The notes: generated by a model from the letters alone, not told the origin. 64,000 nucleotides of DNA from Candidatus Parabacteroides intestinigallinarum (GCA_019114945.1 DXEN01000041.1:1-64000); one strand, 5' to 3'. Shown: positions 43,256 through 51,618, numbered from the stretch's first letter. Made by a program: numbers and translations.

Positions 43256-43270
43256 AGTTCCGCGAAGACT
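43256..43270 (+). repeat. Right inverted repeat of the SusC switch
   Basis: AGTTCCGCGAAGACT, coding SSAKT at the 5' edge of SusC-2. It matches the complement of the left repeat except for one A/G. Confidence 0.88.
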
Positions 43271-46105
43271 TTAGTTTTCTCTTATGTGGGAATGGTGGCG
43301 AAAGAGGCGCCTATCCAGGATGTGATGCGAATCGTGTTGAATACGGCGGCTACGGAGCTGGACGAGGTGATGGTCGTGGCTTACGGTACGGCGAAGAAAT
43401 CCTCGTTCACCGGTTCCGCGAAGGCGGTGAGCGCCGACGAGATCATCTCCGGTTCGAAGGAGTCGTTGGACAAGGCGTTGTCCGGTAAGATGTCCGGTGT
43501 GCGCGTATCGTCCAACACCGGTGACCCGGGCGCTCCCGGCGATATCAACATCCGCGGTGTCGGCTCTATCAGCGGTAGCAAGTCGCCGTTGTACGTAATC
43601 GATGGCGTGCCCGTGAAATCGGATACGGATTTGGCGTACTACGGAAAGCAATCCAGCTTGCTGAGCTCGCTGAACCCGGAGGATATCGAGAGCATGACGG
43701 TGCTGAAGGATGCCGCCGCGGCTTCTCTGTATGGTTCACGTGCCGCCAACGGTGTCATCATCATCACCACGAAAGCCGGTAAGCGCGGCAAGACTCGCGT
43801 AAGCTATAACGGCGAGGTAGGTTGGAGCAACATGGCCGTAAAGCAGTACGAGACGATGAACGCCACCGAATTGTTGCAATATGGCAAGGAGGCGATCGCG
43901 AACTATTACATTTATAACGGGCAAGCGTCGAACCGCGAGCAGGCTTATGCCTTGATCGACCAAGAGGGCGATATGGCGGCTTTCTTCCACGACCCGTCGG
44001 GTAACACGAACACGAACTGGCGCGACGAGGTGTACCGCTCGGCGGTAACGCACAACCACCAGCTCTCCATCAACGGAGGTAGCGACCGTACGCAGTTCTA
44101 CGTAGGCTTGGGCTACAACAACGCCGAGGGTATCGTGTTGGGTAGCGACTTCGAACGTTTCTCCGGACGTATTAACTTGGATCATCAGGTAAACAACTGG
44201 TTGACGGTAGGCGTAAAGCAGATGATCGCTTTCACGACGCAGAACGGTTTCCGTGACCAACAGAATCAGGAACAAGGTTTGGGTACCTCTTCCCCGTTGA
44301 GTATCCTGTACTCGTCCGACCCGACCGCGACGATCTACAACGCGGATGGTACGTATAACGAGGACACCAACTGGGGTGCCGCCACGAACCCGAACTTAAT
44401 GTTAGGCAAGGAGGAATGGATTAAGTCGAAGGTGATGCGAAGCATGTCGAACATCGACCTGGGCGTGAAGTTCTCCGACCAATTGTCGTTCAAGACCGTC
44501 TTCGGTTACGACTATATCGACACGAAGCACTTCGAGTTCTGGTCGCCGAATAGCGTGAACGGTGAGTCCATCGGCGGTCTGGGTTCTCGTTACACTTATG
44601 AGAACCGTACGCTGACCAGCTCCTCTACGCTGCGTTACGCGAATACATGGAACGACGTACACAACTTCGACGTATTGGGAGGTTTCGAGGTAACGGAGGA
44701 TGAGTTGACCGCCATCTACACCACGGCGCAACAATACTCTACCGACAAATTGCCGGAATTAGGCAACGGCCAGCCGAACAGCGCTTCCAGCGAGGTGTTC
44801 GGTTCGGGTATCGTCTCATATCTGGCGAACGCGAACTACAACTACGACAATAAGTATTACCTCTCCGGTAGTTTCCGTCGGGATGGTTCCTCCCGCTTGG
44901 GAGCAGACAACCGTTGGGCGAACTTCTGGTCCGTATCCGCGGCTTGGCGCTTGAGCGGCGAGAATTTCTTGCAGGACAACCCGTTGTTCTCCGACCTGAA
45001 GCTCCGCTTCTCGTATGGTACGAACGGTAACCTGCCGAGCGATTACTACGCGCATCAGGCGTTGTACGCCTTCTCCGGCGGTTATGGCCCGAACTCCGCG
45101 ATTTATTGGAACCAAGCAGGTAACGAGATGCTGGGCTGGGAGAAATCCAAGAACATGAACATCGGTATCGACTGGAGCTTGTTCCACCGCGTGAACCTGA
45201 CGGTTGAGTATTATAACAAGACGACGACAGACCTGTTGTTCGAGGTTCCGACCTCGGTAGTGACCGGTTTCGAATCGAACTGGGAGAACCTCGGTAAGCT
45301 GCGCAACAGCGGTGTCGAGATCGAGATCAACTCGCAGAATATCAAGAACGAGGACTTCACTTGGGACACGAACTTCAACCTTACCTTCCAGAAAGCGATT
45401 ATCAAGGAGCTTCCGAACGGCGACGATATCCAATACGGCGATGGCGACATGTACCTGCACCGCGAGGACGAGTCGATGTACACCTTCTACCTGCCGGAAT
45501 GGAAGGGCGTGAACCCGGAGACCGGTTTGGGCGAGTTCTGGAAAGACCCGAACGACCACAGCAAAGGTGTCGTGAATTACTATGACGAGGCGGGTAAAGG
45601 TATCGTAGGAAAAGCGATCCCCGACGTGATGGGCGGTATGACCAACTCGTTCACGTATAAGGATTTCGACCTGTCGTTCTTGATTACTTACCAATTCGGC
45701 GGCGATATCTTCGACTACCCGAACTACTTCTTCCGCAGCGATGGTTTCCGTCTGGGCTCATTCAATGTGGAGAAGAGCGTAGCGGGCGATTACTGGATGA
45801 ACCCGGGCGATAATGTTTCCTACCCGAAACCAATCTACGCGAACCCGTATCGTTCGGATCGTTTCTCCAGCCGTCATATCGTATCTTCGGACAACATCCG
45901 TATGCGTGAGATCACGTTCGGCTACAACATCCCGGTTTGGAAGAATATCTTCAGCAACCTGCGTGTGTACTTCCGCGCGAACAACCCGTTCATGATCTGG
46001 CAGAAGACGAAGGGTATCGACCCGGACGTTCCGTTGAACGGTTACCGTCAGGTAGATACGCCGGTATCGAAGAGTTTCGTATTTGGTGTGAACATTACAT
46101 TATAA
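43256..46105 (+). CDS. SusC/RagA TonB-dependent transporter lacking its N-terminus (SusC-2, phase off)
   Basis: 949 codons that begin in mid-domain at SSAKTLVFSYVGM, inside the carboxypeptidase-regulatory-like domain, with no signal peptide. The plug (LDEVMVVAYGTAKKSSFTGSA, INIRGVGSISGSKSPLYVIDGVPV) and the full barrel are intact and end SKSFVFGVNITL. The frame is open upstream only to 43196, with no ATG; the only nearby start is a GTG at 43286, which would give an unexported protein. The missing 71 residues are the minus-strand fragment at 42165-42395. The rest shows no decay, so I read this as a gene switched off by inversion. SusD-2 follows after 22 bp. Confidence 0.88.
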   Translation, partial: SSAKTLVFSYVGMVAKEAPIQDVMRIVLNTAATELDEVMVVAYGTAKKSSFTGSAKAVSADEIISGSKESLDKALSGKMSGVRVSSNTGDPGAPGDINIRGVGSISGSKSPLYVIDGVPVKSDTDLAYYGKQSSLLSSLNPEDIESMTVLKDAAAASLYGSRAANGVIIITTKAGKRGKTRVSYNGEVGWSNMAVKQYETMNATELLQYGKEAIANYYIYNGQASNREQAYALIDQEGDMAAFFHDPSGNTNTNWRDEVYRSAVTHNHQLSINGGSDRTQFYVGLGYNNAEGIVLGSDFERFSGRINLDHQVNNWLTVGVKQMIAFTTQNGFRDQQNQEQGLGTSSPLSILYSSDPTATIYNADGTYNEDTNWGAATNPNLMLGKEEWIKSKVMRSMSNIDLGVKFSDQLSFKTVFGYDYIDTKHFEFWSPNSVNGESIGGLGSRYTYENRTLTSSSTLRYANTWNDVHNFDVLGGFEVTEDELTAIYTTAQQYSTDKLPELGNGQPNSASSEVFGSGIVSYLANANYNYDNKYYLSGSFRRDGSSRLGADNRWANFWSVSAAWRLSGENFLQDNPLFSDLKLRFSYGTNGNLPSDYYAHQALYAFSGGYGPNSAIYWNQAGNEMLGWEKSKNMNIGIDWSLFHRVNLTVEYYNKTTTDLLFEVPTSVVTGFESNWENLGKLRNSGVEIEINSQNIKNEDFTWDTNFNLTFQKAIIKELPNGDDIQYGDGDMYLHREDESMYTFYLPEWKGVNPETGLGEFWKDPNDHSKGVVNYYDEAGKGIVGKAIPDVMGGMTNSFTYKDFDLSFLITYQFGGDIFDYPNYFFRSDGFRLGSFNVEKSVAGDYWMNPGDNVSYPKPIYANPYRSDRFSSRHIVSSDNIRMREITFGYNIPVWKNIFSNLRVYFRANNPFMIWQKTKGIDPDVPLNGYRQVDTPVSKSFVFGVNITL

Positions 46106-46127
46106 TTAATCAAACAGATAGCATAGT

Positions 46128-47492
46128 ATGAAAAAGATATATTTAGTAGGGTTGGCGTTTGCCCTTTTTACGTCCGCTTGCGATGATGTATTGGAGAAGA
46201 CCTCCTCTACGCAGTTGCCGACCGAGGAGGCGATTACCTCGATCGAGGACTTGACAAACGCCGTGAATGGTGTCTATATGGATCAGGCGACGGAGGTAGG
46301 CTCGTATGCCGCCGAGTTCGGTATCTACGCGGATTTGCGCGGGGGCGACTTCGAATCGGTATCCACGAACAACCACGCGGGTATGATCTACCGCTACCAG
46401 ACCGGTCCGAACGACTCGATGAGCAAGGATTTCTATACCGTATTCTATACGAGCCTGGCGCGCCTGAATAGCGTATTGTCCGTAGCCGGGAATATCGAGG
46501 GATCCGAGGCGTTGCAGGGTGAGTTGTACGCGCTGCGCGCGCTTTATCACTTCGACCTTGCCCGCCTGTTCGCCCAATTGCCGACCACGACGGACATGAG
46601 CGGCCTGGGCATCGTGCTCTCCACGGAAGTGTATCCGACCACTTACATCGGTACCCGCGCCACTTTGCAACAGACCTACGACCAGATACTGAGCGACCTG
46701 AACACGGCGTTGGGATTGTTGAGCAAAGACCAGCAGACCGGTCGTATCAACTATTGGGCGGCTTTGGGTATCCGCGCCCGCGCTTACCTGTATTTAGGAC
46801 AGAACGAGAACGCCTTGGCAGACTGCAAGGAAATTATCGCGAACTCCCCCTATCGCCTCTACACCCGCGACGAGTATCCTACCGTATGGTTGCAAGAGGG
46901 AAGCGTAGAGTCGATGTTCGAGATCCTGACCACGCAGAACTACAACGCGCAACGTAACTCCATCGGTTACTTCACGCACGCCAGCGGTTATGGCGAGTGC
47001 GCCGCCACGGAGGCTTTCGTGGAGGAGCTGGCGAAGCATCCGGACGATATCCGTACGACTCTCTTCGCCGAGGAGACCGACAATGGCTACAATGGCGTTT
47101 ATCCGCAGAAGTATAACGGACGCGACGGACAGATTTACGTGAACAACCCGAAGATTATCCGTCTTTCGGAGGTTTACCTGATCGCCGCTGAGGCCGCCTT
47201 GAAGAGTGGCGACGCTACGGCCGCGGCTGGTTACATCAACGACCTGCGCCAGAACCGCATCGAGAACTATACGGACGTGGCTTCCGTGACGATCGACGAC
47301 ATCCTGCTGGAGCGCCGCTTGGAGCTCTACGCCGAGGGACACGCGGCTTTCGACGCTTGGCGTAACGGCCGCTCGGTGAACAACACGTTCGTAGGCGAGG
47401 TTCCGTCGGGCGACAACCGCACGGTATGCGCGATCCCCATCAGCGAGATCAACGTGGCGCACGGCGAACTGCAACAAAACCCGGGTTATTAA
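46128..47492 (+). CDS. SusD/RagB-family lipoprotein (SusD-2)
   Basis: A 454-aa surface lipoprotein, partner of SusC-2. The signal is MKKIYLVGLAFALFTSAC with lipidated Cys18. It is of the classic RagB/SusD type, with the N-terminal TPR region (SIEDLTNAVNGVYMDQ) and the C-terminal block with PKIIRLSEVYLIAAEAALKSGD and LLERRLELYAEGHAAFDAWRNGR. That differs from the SusD-like_2 proteins of pairs 1 and 3, so pair 2 probably binds something different. It starts 22 bp after SusC-2 and ends before a strong terminator. Confidence 0.93.
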   Translation: MKKIYLVGLAFALFTSACDDVLEKTSSTQLPTEEAITSIEDLTNAVNGVYMDQATEVGSYAAEFGIYADLRGGDFESVSTNNHAGMIYRYQTGPNDSMSKDFYTVFYTSLARLNSVLSVAGNIEGSEALQGELYALRALYHFDLARLFAQLPTTTDMSGLGIVLSTEVYPTTYIGTRATLQQTYDQILSDLNTALGLLSKDQQTGRINYWAALGIRARAYLYLGQNENALADCKEIIANSPYRLYTRDEYPTVWLQEGSVESMFEILTTQNYNAQRNSIGYFTHASGYGECAATEAFVEELAKHPDDIRTTLFAEETDNGYNGVYPQKYNGRDGQIYVNNPKIIRLSEVYLIAAEAALKSGDATAAAGYINDLRQNRIENYTDVASVTIDDILLERRLELYAEGHAAFDAWRNGRSVNNTFVGEVPSGDNRTVCAIPISEINVAHGELQQNPGY

Positions 47493-47519
47493 TCGGATAA
47501 ATACCCATAATTAGTGAAG

Positions 47520-47554
47520 AAGGCATAGGGAGTTTTTACCCCTGTGCCTTTTTT
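47520..47554 (+). terminator. Terminator of SusCD operon 2
   Basis: An 11-bp stem with one G-U pair (47520-47530 AAGGCATAGGG with 47540-47550 CCCTGTGCCTT), 9-nt loop, then a run of T. It overlaps the -33 region of the next promoter. Confidence 0.8.
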
Positions 47555-47564
47555 CGTATCTTCG
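47535..47564 (+). promoter_or_regulatory. Promoter of the second toxin-antitoxin operon
   Basis: TTT, 19 nt, then TATCTTCG (47557-47564), 27 bp before the antitoxin ATG. It shares TTCGTATCTTCGCGA with the first toxin-antitoxin operon. Confidence 0.45.
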
Positions 47565-47591
47565 CGATTATATAATAAAGAGAAACAGACT

Positions 47592-47885
47592 ATGAGTACC
47601 ACGAGCCTGAACGCGGAGCTTTTCCGCGAGTTAAGTTACATCGCCGACAACGAGAACAGCATGCGGAAGTTGCTGAAGTACGTCAAGAAGCTTGTCTCCC
47701 AGCAACAAGAGGAGGAACGGCAAGCCACTCCCGTCGTAGCCGAGGATACCGAGGAGTACCGCCCGCTGACCAAGGCCGAGCTGATAGCCGACCTCAACGA
47801 GATGTGCGAGGAGGTCAAATTGATTCGAGCGGGGAAGTTGAAAGGACAAACTTGGGAGGATTTCAAACATGAACTACACCGTTAA
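47592..47885 (+). CDS. Type II antitoxin, second pair
   Basis: A 97-aa protein starting MSTTSLNAELFRELSYIADNENSMRKLLKYVKKLV, with a charged middle and a C-terminus rich in Glu and Lys (EMCEEVKLIRAGKLKGQTWEDF). It has the form of the antitoxins paired with RelE/ParE toxins in Bacteroidetes. The ATG at 47592 is chosen because the upstream frame crosses the terminator and promoter. It overlaps the toxin ORF by 17 bp, implying translational coupling. Confidence 0.78.
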   Translation: MSTTSLNAELFRELSYIADNENSMRKLLKYVKKLVSQQQEEERQATPVVAEDTEEYRPLTKAELIADLNEMCEEVKLIRAGKLKGQTWEDFKHELHR

Positions 47886-48210
47886 AGTCTATCAGACCTT
47901 CAAAAGGCAATTCAAACGACTGAATAAATGCTATAAATCGTTAGAAACAGACGTTGACTTGTTGGTGGAAACTCTCCTGGAAGATCCCTATCAAGGGGCC
48001 GACTTGGGCCGGGGGCTACGCAAGGTACGCATGGCCATCTCCGCCAAAGGAAAAGGGAAAAGCGGCGGGGCGAGAGTCATCACCCTGATACTCGCTTATT
48101 CCGAGGAAGAATCCGAGATTGGCCTATTATACATTTACGACAAATCCGAACGAGAGTCGCTTACGGATAGCGAGCTGACCGACATCCTCCGGCAGAACGA
48201 CTTACTATAA
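47869..48210 (+). CDS. RelE/ParE-family toxin
   Basis: A 113-aa RelE-fold protein. FKRQFKRLNKCYKSLETDVDLLVETLLEDPYQGADLG and the Lys/Arg-rich KVRMAISAKGKGKSGGARVITLILAY followed by IGLLYIYDKSERESL are typical of the Bacteroidetes RelE/ParE toxin subgroup. It would act either on ribosome-bound mRNA or on gyrase; the sequence alone does not decide. No disabling change is visible, in contrast to the YafQ remnant near 13.4 kb. Confidence 0.85.
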   Translation: MNYTVKVYQTFKRQFKRLNKCYKSLETDVDLLVETLLEDPYQGADLGRGLRKVRMAISAKGKGKSGGARVITLILAYSEEESEIGLLYIYDKSERESLTDSELTDILRQNDLL

Positions 48211-48215
48211 AAAGC

Positions 48216-48258
48216 GACGATTCCTTGCCTCGCCCCATGCGATCAACAAGGAATCGTC
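48216..48258 (-). terminator. Hairpin terminator between toxin and cupin genes
   Basis: Perfect 12-bp arms (48216-48227 and 48247-48258, GACGATTCCTTG) with a 19-nt loop. On the minus strand it is followed by GCTTTTTATAG, so it most likely terminates the cupin transcript. Confidence 0.65.
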
Positions 48259-48297
48259 TCATGATCGCGGACACCCGTTCCGCCCCTATCGCGTTCT

Positions 48298-48708
48298 TTA
48301 CAACAGATTCTTACGCTCCGTTATATCGGCGTCCGTCATGGTGTATCCTTCCAGGCTACCCGCCTTCGCCTGGATACAGATGTAGACCATCGGCTCGGCG
48401 GAAGTACACTTGAGATTACGGTCGCGACCGGGAGCCACCCGGATAACGGAACCCTCGGCGATGTCGAAGACCTCATCGTCTACCTGGAACCGTCCCGCCC
48501 CGGACAGGATGATGTAATTCTCCTCGTTCGCCTTGTGGCTGTGGAAGAAAGGCACGGCCGCGCCCGAGGGCAACGAGCCAAACGAGATTTCGCACGAAGT
48601 GGCTTCGGTAGCTTCCTTAACGAACTGTTTCCCCTCGAAGCCTTTGAGTGAACCGACCGACGCATGGGCGTATCCCACGCCCTTGCCCATGATTTTAATT
48701 TCGCTCAT
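48298..48708 (-). CDS. Cupin-domain protein
   Basis: A 136-aa single-domain cupin. The metal-binding motif is visible: HSHKANEENYIILSGAGRF (two His and a Glu) and the second part EGSVIRVAPGRDRNLKCTS. There is no signal peptide. Such small cupins bind a metal and a small ligand, but the substrate cannot be inferred. Single gene with its own promoter (48772-48802). Confidence 0.85.
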   Translation of the reverse strand: MSEIKIMGKGVGYAHASVGSLKGFEGKQFVKEATEATSCEISFGSLPSGAAVPFFHSHKANEENYIILSGAGRFQVDDEVFDIAEGSVIRVAPGRDRNLKCTSAEPMVYICIQAKAGSLEGYTMTDADITERKNLL

Positions 48709-48771
48709 AATCCTTATATTTTAATAGAGTTATTAACCACGCAATGAAAGCGAACTTCCATTTCGACATCG

Positions 48772-48802
48772 CGAAGTTAAATGGATTTCCACTAACGCAC
48801 AA
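48772..48802 (-). promoter_or_regulatory. Cupin gene promoter
   Basis: On the minus strand TTG (48800-48802), 20 nt, then TAACTTCG (48772-48779), 63 bp before the ATG. Confidence 0.5.
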
Positions 48803-48904
48803 GAGGTTACGAGTAGGTAACATACTTACTCGCAGGTAAGTATTATTGAGAATGAGCAAGGATAGAAAGCCCGCCATGAGTATATTTTAACATTCTTTAG
48901 GCGG

Positions 48905-49038
48905 TATCGTGTGAACACCGGCTCTCACATACGTGTGGGATTAGGCTCTCGCATACGTGTGAACACCGGCACCCACACATGTGTGGGATTAGGCTCTCGC
49001 ATATATGTGAATACCGGCACCCACACACATGTGGGACG
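48905..49038. repeat. Palindrome array E, 24-bp period
   Basis: Cores start at 48905 (degenerate), 48929, 48953, 48977, 49001 and 49025, exactly 24 bp apart: ATACGTGT, ACATGTGT and ATATATGT, each inside a CACATACGTGTG-like palindrome. Spacers alternate between GGGATTAGGCTCTCG and GAACACCGGCACCC types, so the true unit is a 48-bp dimer. It abuts the stop codon of the ABC ATPase gene. Confidence 0.88.
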
Positions 49039-49046
49039 AGACTCTC

Positions 49047-50516
49047 TCATTCCTCCGGGATTTCCGGATGCTTCACCAGTTCGAAACGCTTGTCCACGCA
49101 GGCGGGCAGCTCATGCGGATAGTGCGTGACGTAGATCAAGGTCTTGCCCGGGCGCTCGCAAAACTTCTCGATAATCGCGGCGGCCCGCTTCTTGTTGCTC
49201 ACGTCGAGGCCGTGTAGCGGCTCGTCGAGGATGATCAAGTCGGGATCTTTCACGAACGCCCGCACCAGGAGCGCCAAGCGTTGCTCGCCGGACGAGAGGG
49301 TCAGGAACAGGCGGTCTTTCAGATGCTCGATGCCGAACACGCGCATCCACCGCGAGGCGACGGCCTCCTGCCCGGCGTCGCACTTGCGGAAAAGCCCGAT
49401 GGAGTCGAAGAAACCGGACCCGACGACACGCGACGTAGGAATGTTCTCCTGGAAATACAGGTGCATCTCCGGCGACACGTAGCCGATACGCCGCTTGATA
49501 TCCCAGATGCTCTCGCCCGAGCCTCGCTTCCGGTCGAACAGGTAGATGGTGTTGGCATACGATTGCGGGTTATCGGCGTACACCAGGCTCAAGAGCGTGG
49601 ACTTGCCCGAGCCGTTGGGACCGAACAGCGCCCACTTCTCGCCATTCCGCACCTCCCAGTCCAAGTCCTTCAATATCGTACGGCGTCCGTAACGAATCCG
49701 CACCTTCTCCATCCGCAGGGTCACCTCGTGCGTGGAGGGCACCCGCGCGGCATCCACGGGCAAGTCGATCGCGGCGAACCGGCCGTCGGCCTCCGTCCCC
49801 TCGGTCGGGAAAAGCATGGCGATCAGCTCCCGGTCGGCCAGGAACGCCTCCCGCGTCATCGGGGGCAGGCATGTCCGCTCGCGCACCGGCAACACGTGCG
49901 TAATCATCGGCGGGATGTCCATCGGGTTGGAGAGCAGCAACACGACGCATACATCCTCCAGCCGCGCCATCCGCCCCAAGGTATCCACCAGCAAGTCGCG
50001 CGAGGGAGCGTCCAGCCCGATGAACGGGTTATCCAATATCAACACCCGCGGGCGGCCGAGCAACACGCGCACGATGAGGAACTTCCTCAACTCGCCGCTC
50101 GACAGGTAAATCAGCTTCTTGGGCAACAGGTCGGCGATGCCGAAGCGCTCCAGCGTATCCGCCAGATGGTCGGAACCGGCGTATTCCCCCAACAGCTCAC
50201 GGACCGTCGGCACCTCGTCGCTCTCCGTCGCGTGCCAACGTTGCTGGTAATAGGAGTTCCGGCAATCCGCCAGCGAATAAATATCCTTGAAAGCGATGCT
50301 CTTGATATACTCGCTCACCTTCCCGTCGCCGGGCAGCGCCACCTCGCCTTCCTTGAAAGCGAACTTCCGTTGCATGATATCCGCGAGCAAGGTCTTCCCT
50401 GCCCCGTTCGGCCCCACGACCGCCCATTGCTGCCCCTCGTCGATCCGCCAGCTGACCGGCCCGACGAAGCGTAATTCCGGCAAGCGCGTGACGACTTGCT
50501 TTATCTCAACTACCAT
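49047..50516 (-). CDS. ModF-like tandem ABC ATPase
   Basis: A 489-aa protein with two ABC ATPase domains and no membrane segment. Domain 1: Walker A GPNGAGKT, signature LSSGELRK, Walker B VLILDNPFIGLD. Domain 2: Walker A GPNGSGKST, signature LSSGEQRL, Walker B LIILDEPLHGLD. This layout matches ModF (also called PhrA), linked to molybdate genes in some bacteria, but no transport or Mo genes are nearby. Starts at 50516 or 50534 are both possible; a TACCTTTG promoter at 50555-50562 rules out the longer frame. Confidence 0.85.
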   Translation of the reverse strand: MVVEIKQVVTRLPELRFVGPVSWRIDEGQQWAVVGPNGAGKTLLADIMQRKFAFKEGEVALPGDGKVSEYIKSIAFKDIYSLADCRNSYYQQRWHATESDEVPTVRELLGEYAGSDHLADTLERFGIADLLPKKLIYLSSGELRKFLIVRVLLGRPRVLILDNPFIGLDAPSRDLLVDTLGRMARLEDVCVVLLLSNPMDIPPMITHVLPVRERTCLPPMTREAFLADRELIAMLFPTEGTEADGRFAAIDLPVDAARVPSTHEVTLRMEKVRIRYGRRTILKDLDWEVRNGEKWALFGPNGSGKSTLLSLVYADNPQSYANTIYLFDRKRGSGESIWDIKRRIGYVSPEMHLYFQENIPTSRVVGSGFFDSIGLFRKCDAGQEAVASRWMRVFGIEHLKDRLFLTLSSGEQRLALLVRAFVKDPDLIILDEPLHGLDVSNKKRAAAIIEKFCERPGKTLIYVTHYPHELPACVDKRFELVKHPEIPEE

Positions 50517-50554
50517 GTTTCTCTCTTTTTCCATCTTTTTCAGCTTAAACCGGG

Positions 50555-50562
50555 CAAAGGTA
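50555..50562 (-). promoter_or_regulatory. Promoter -7 box of the ABC ATPase gene
   Basis: The minus strand reads TACCTTTG, a perfect TAnnTTTG, 39 bp before the ATG at 50516. I did not find a convincing -33 element. Confidence 0.45.
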
Positions 50563-50579
50563 CGCACGTTCGCTTGTTC

Positions 50580-50601
50580 TTTTGATGAAGTTCAATCAAA
50601 A
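50580..50601. promoter_or_regulatory. Palindrome before the recombinase gene
   Basis: TTTTGAT, 8 nt, ATCAAAA: perfect 7-bp arms ending 18 bp before the recombinase ATG. A possible operator for autoregulation; TTTGAT-type arms recur just downstream of the gene (51619-51664). Confidence 0.35.
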
Positions 50602-50618
50602 TTTAATCATTAAATCGT

Positions 50619-51533
50619 ATGGAAAATGCAATTTACAACTGGATGCTCAGTTGGAGGAAACGACCATCCACCTCCTTCCTCGCCTTCATGCGCGAGGAGA
50701 TCACGCGAAGCCACTTGCGGGAATCCACCCAAAAGAACCATCTATCGACGCTGCGGCTCTTGGCGGAGTACAAACCGGAAATCCATTTCCAGGATATCAA
50801 CTACGACTTCCTGTGCGGGTTCGAGCGCTTCCTGGCGGAGCGCCGTTACCACAAGAACACCATCGCCAAGCACATGAAGCAACTCAAGCGGTATGTCAAC
50901 CAAGCGATCAACATGGAGCTGTTCGACATATCGAGATACCCGTTCCGGAAATACCGCATCAAGCATCAGGAAACCAAGCGCACGCATCTGACCCCCGAGG
51001 AGCTGAGCCGCTTGGAGACGCTGGACGTGGAGGGGAGGAAAGGACTCCGCCGCTGCCTGGACATGTTCCTGTTCAGCTGCTATACCGGCTTGCGCTTCTC
51101 GGACGTGGTGAGCATCATGCGGGAGAATTTCCACCGCATCGACGAGAAGCTATGGCTCATCTACTCGTCCGTGAAAACGAACGTGAACGTGCGCCTGCCG
51201 CTCTTCCTCCTGTTCGACGGGAAAGCCATCCCCATTTACGAGCGCTACAGGCACACGCCGGGCTACCTGTTCGACGCGGCGCCCACTTCCAACTCGAACC
51301 TGAACAAGCAATTGCTACGCATCGCCCGGCTGGCTGGTTTCGAGAAACGAATCTCCTTCCACACGGCGCGCCATACGAACGCTACCTTATTATTATATAA
51401 CGGGGCGAACATCACGACCGTGCAGAAATTGTTAGGACACAAAAGCGTCCGCACCACCGAGATTTACAGCGACATCATGGACATGACCATCGTGCACGAC
51501 TTAGAGAAAATCGGGAAAGGCACGGCGAGATAA
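50619..51533 (+). CDS. Tyrosine site-specific recombinase
   Basis: A 304-aa phage-integrase-family recombinase. The N-terminal SAM-like core-binding domain (about 1-110) is followed by the catalytic domain with all key residues visible: Arg159 (TGLRFSD), Lys186 (SVKT), His248 and Arg251 (FHTARH), His274 (LLGHKS) and nucleophile Tyr283 (EIYSD). Length and N-terminus fit the stand-alone invertases that Bacteroidales keep near phase-variable surface loci, not a phage integrase with extra domains. It lies 7.3 kb from the invertible SusC segment and 0.43 kb before SusC-3. Assignment as the invertase is inference. Confidence 0.92.
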   Translation: MENAIYNWMLSWRKRPSTSFLAFMREEITRSHLRESTQKNHLSTLRLLAEYKPEIHFQDINYDFLCGFERFLAERRYHKNTIAKHMKQLKRYVNQAINMELFDISRYPFRKYRIKHQETKRTHLTPEELSRLETLDVEGRKGLRRCLDMFLFSCYTGLRFSDVVSIMRENFHRIDEKLWLIYSSVKTNVNVRLPLFLLFDGKAIPIYERYRHTPGYLFDAAPTSNSNLNKQLLRIARLAGFEKRISFHTARHTNATLLLYNGANITTVQKLLGHKSVRTTEIYSDIMDMTIVHDLEKIGKGTAR

Positions 51534-51552
51534 ACCGAGGCGAAAACGGGAA

Positions 51553-51584
51553 AGGTGCGCCAAAAATCAGGTACCGGCACACCT
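51553..51584 (+). terminator. Terminator after the recombinase gene
   Basis: Arms AGGTGCGCC (51553-51561) and GGCACACCT (51576-51584), 8 of 9 pairs, followed by CTTCCTCTCTT. Confidence 0.5.
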
Positions 51585-51618
51585 CTTCCTCTCTTAAATA
51601 TTACAAACGCATAAAATA

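Larger units (their letters stand above)
42184..43270. mobile_element. Invertible DNA segment (SusC phase switch)
   Basis: A 1,087-bp segment bounded by 15-bp inverted repeats: AGTTTTCGCGGAACT (42184-42198) and AGTTCCGCGAAGACT (43256-43270), which match at 14 of 15 positions when one is complemented. Each repeat is coding and in the same phase (AGT TCC GCG AAR ACT, SSAKT). Inversion would join the N-terminal fragment to SusC-2 without a gap or frameshift. The segment also holds two outward promoters and a three-copy TTCGAA array, but no recombinase. The repeat contains AGTT, 7 nt, AACT, the layout of a tyrosine-recombinase core site. Confidence 0.85.
48709..49046. other. Intergenic region with cupin promoter and array E
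   Basis: No credible gene. It holds the cupin promoter (48772-48802), a small palindrome around GAGTAGGTAACATACTTACTC's ends (48809-48829), and palindrome array E. Confidence 0.7.

Noticed and set aside
43413-43423. Second copy of GTTCCGCGAAG inside SusC-2
   Set aside because: Eleven bases match the right repeat, but it codes GSAK in a different context, lies in direct orientation and would give no sensible fusion; probably codon-driven chance.
43286-46105. SusC-2 as a normal gene starting at GTG 43286
   Set aside because: This start gives no signal peptide and begins inside the regulatory domain, so it cannot make an outer-membrane transporter.
48911-49129. 72-aa ORF with NTGSHIRVGLGSRIR repeats
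   Set aside because: Product of the 24-bp array (8-codon period) running into the end of the ABC gene.
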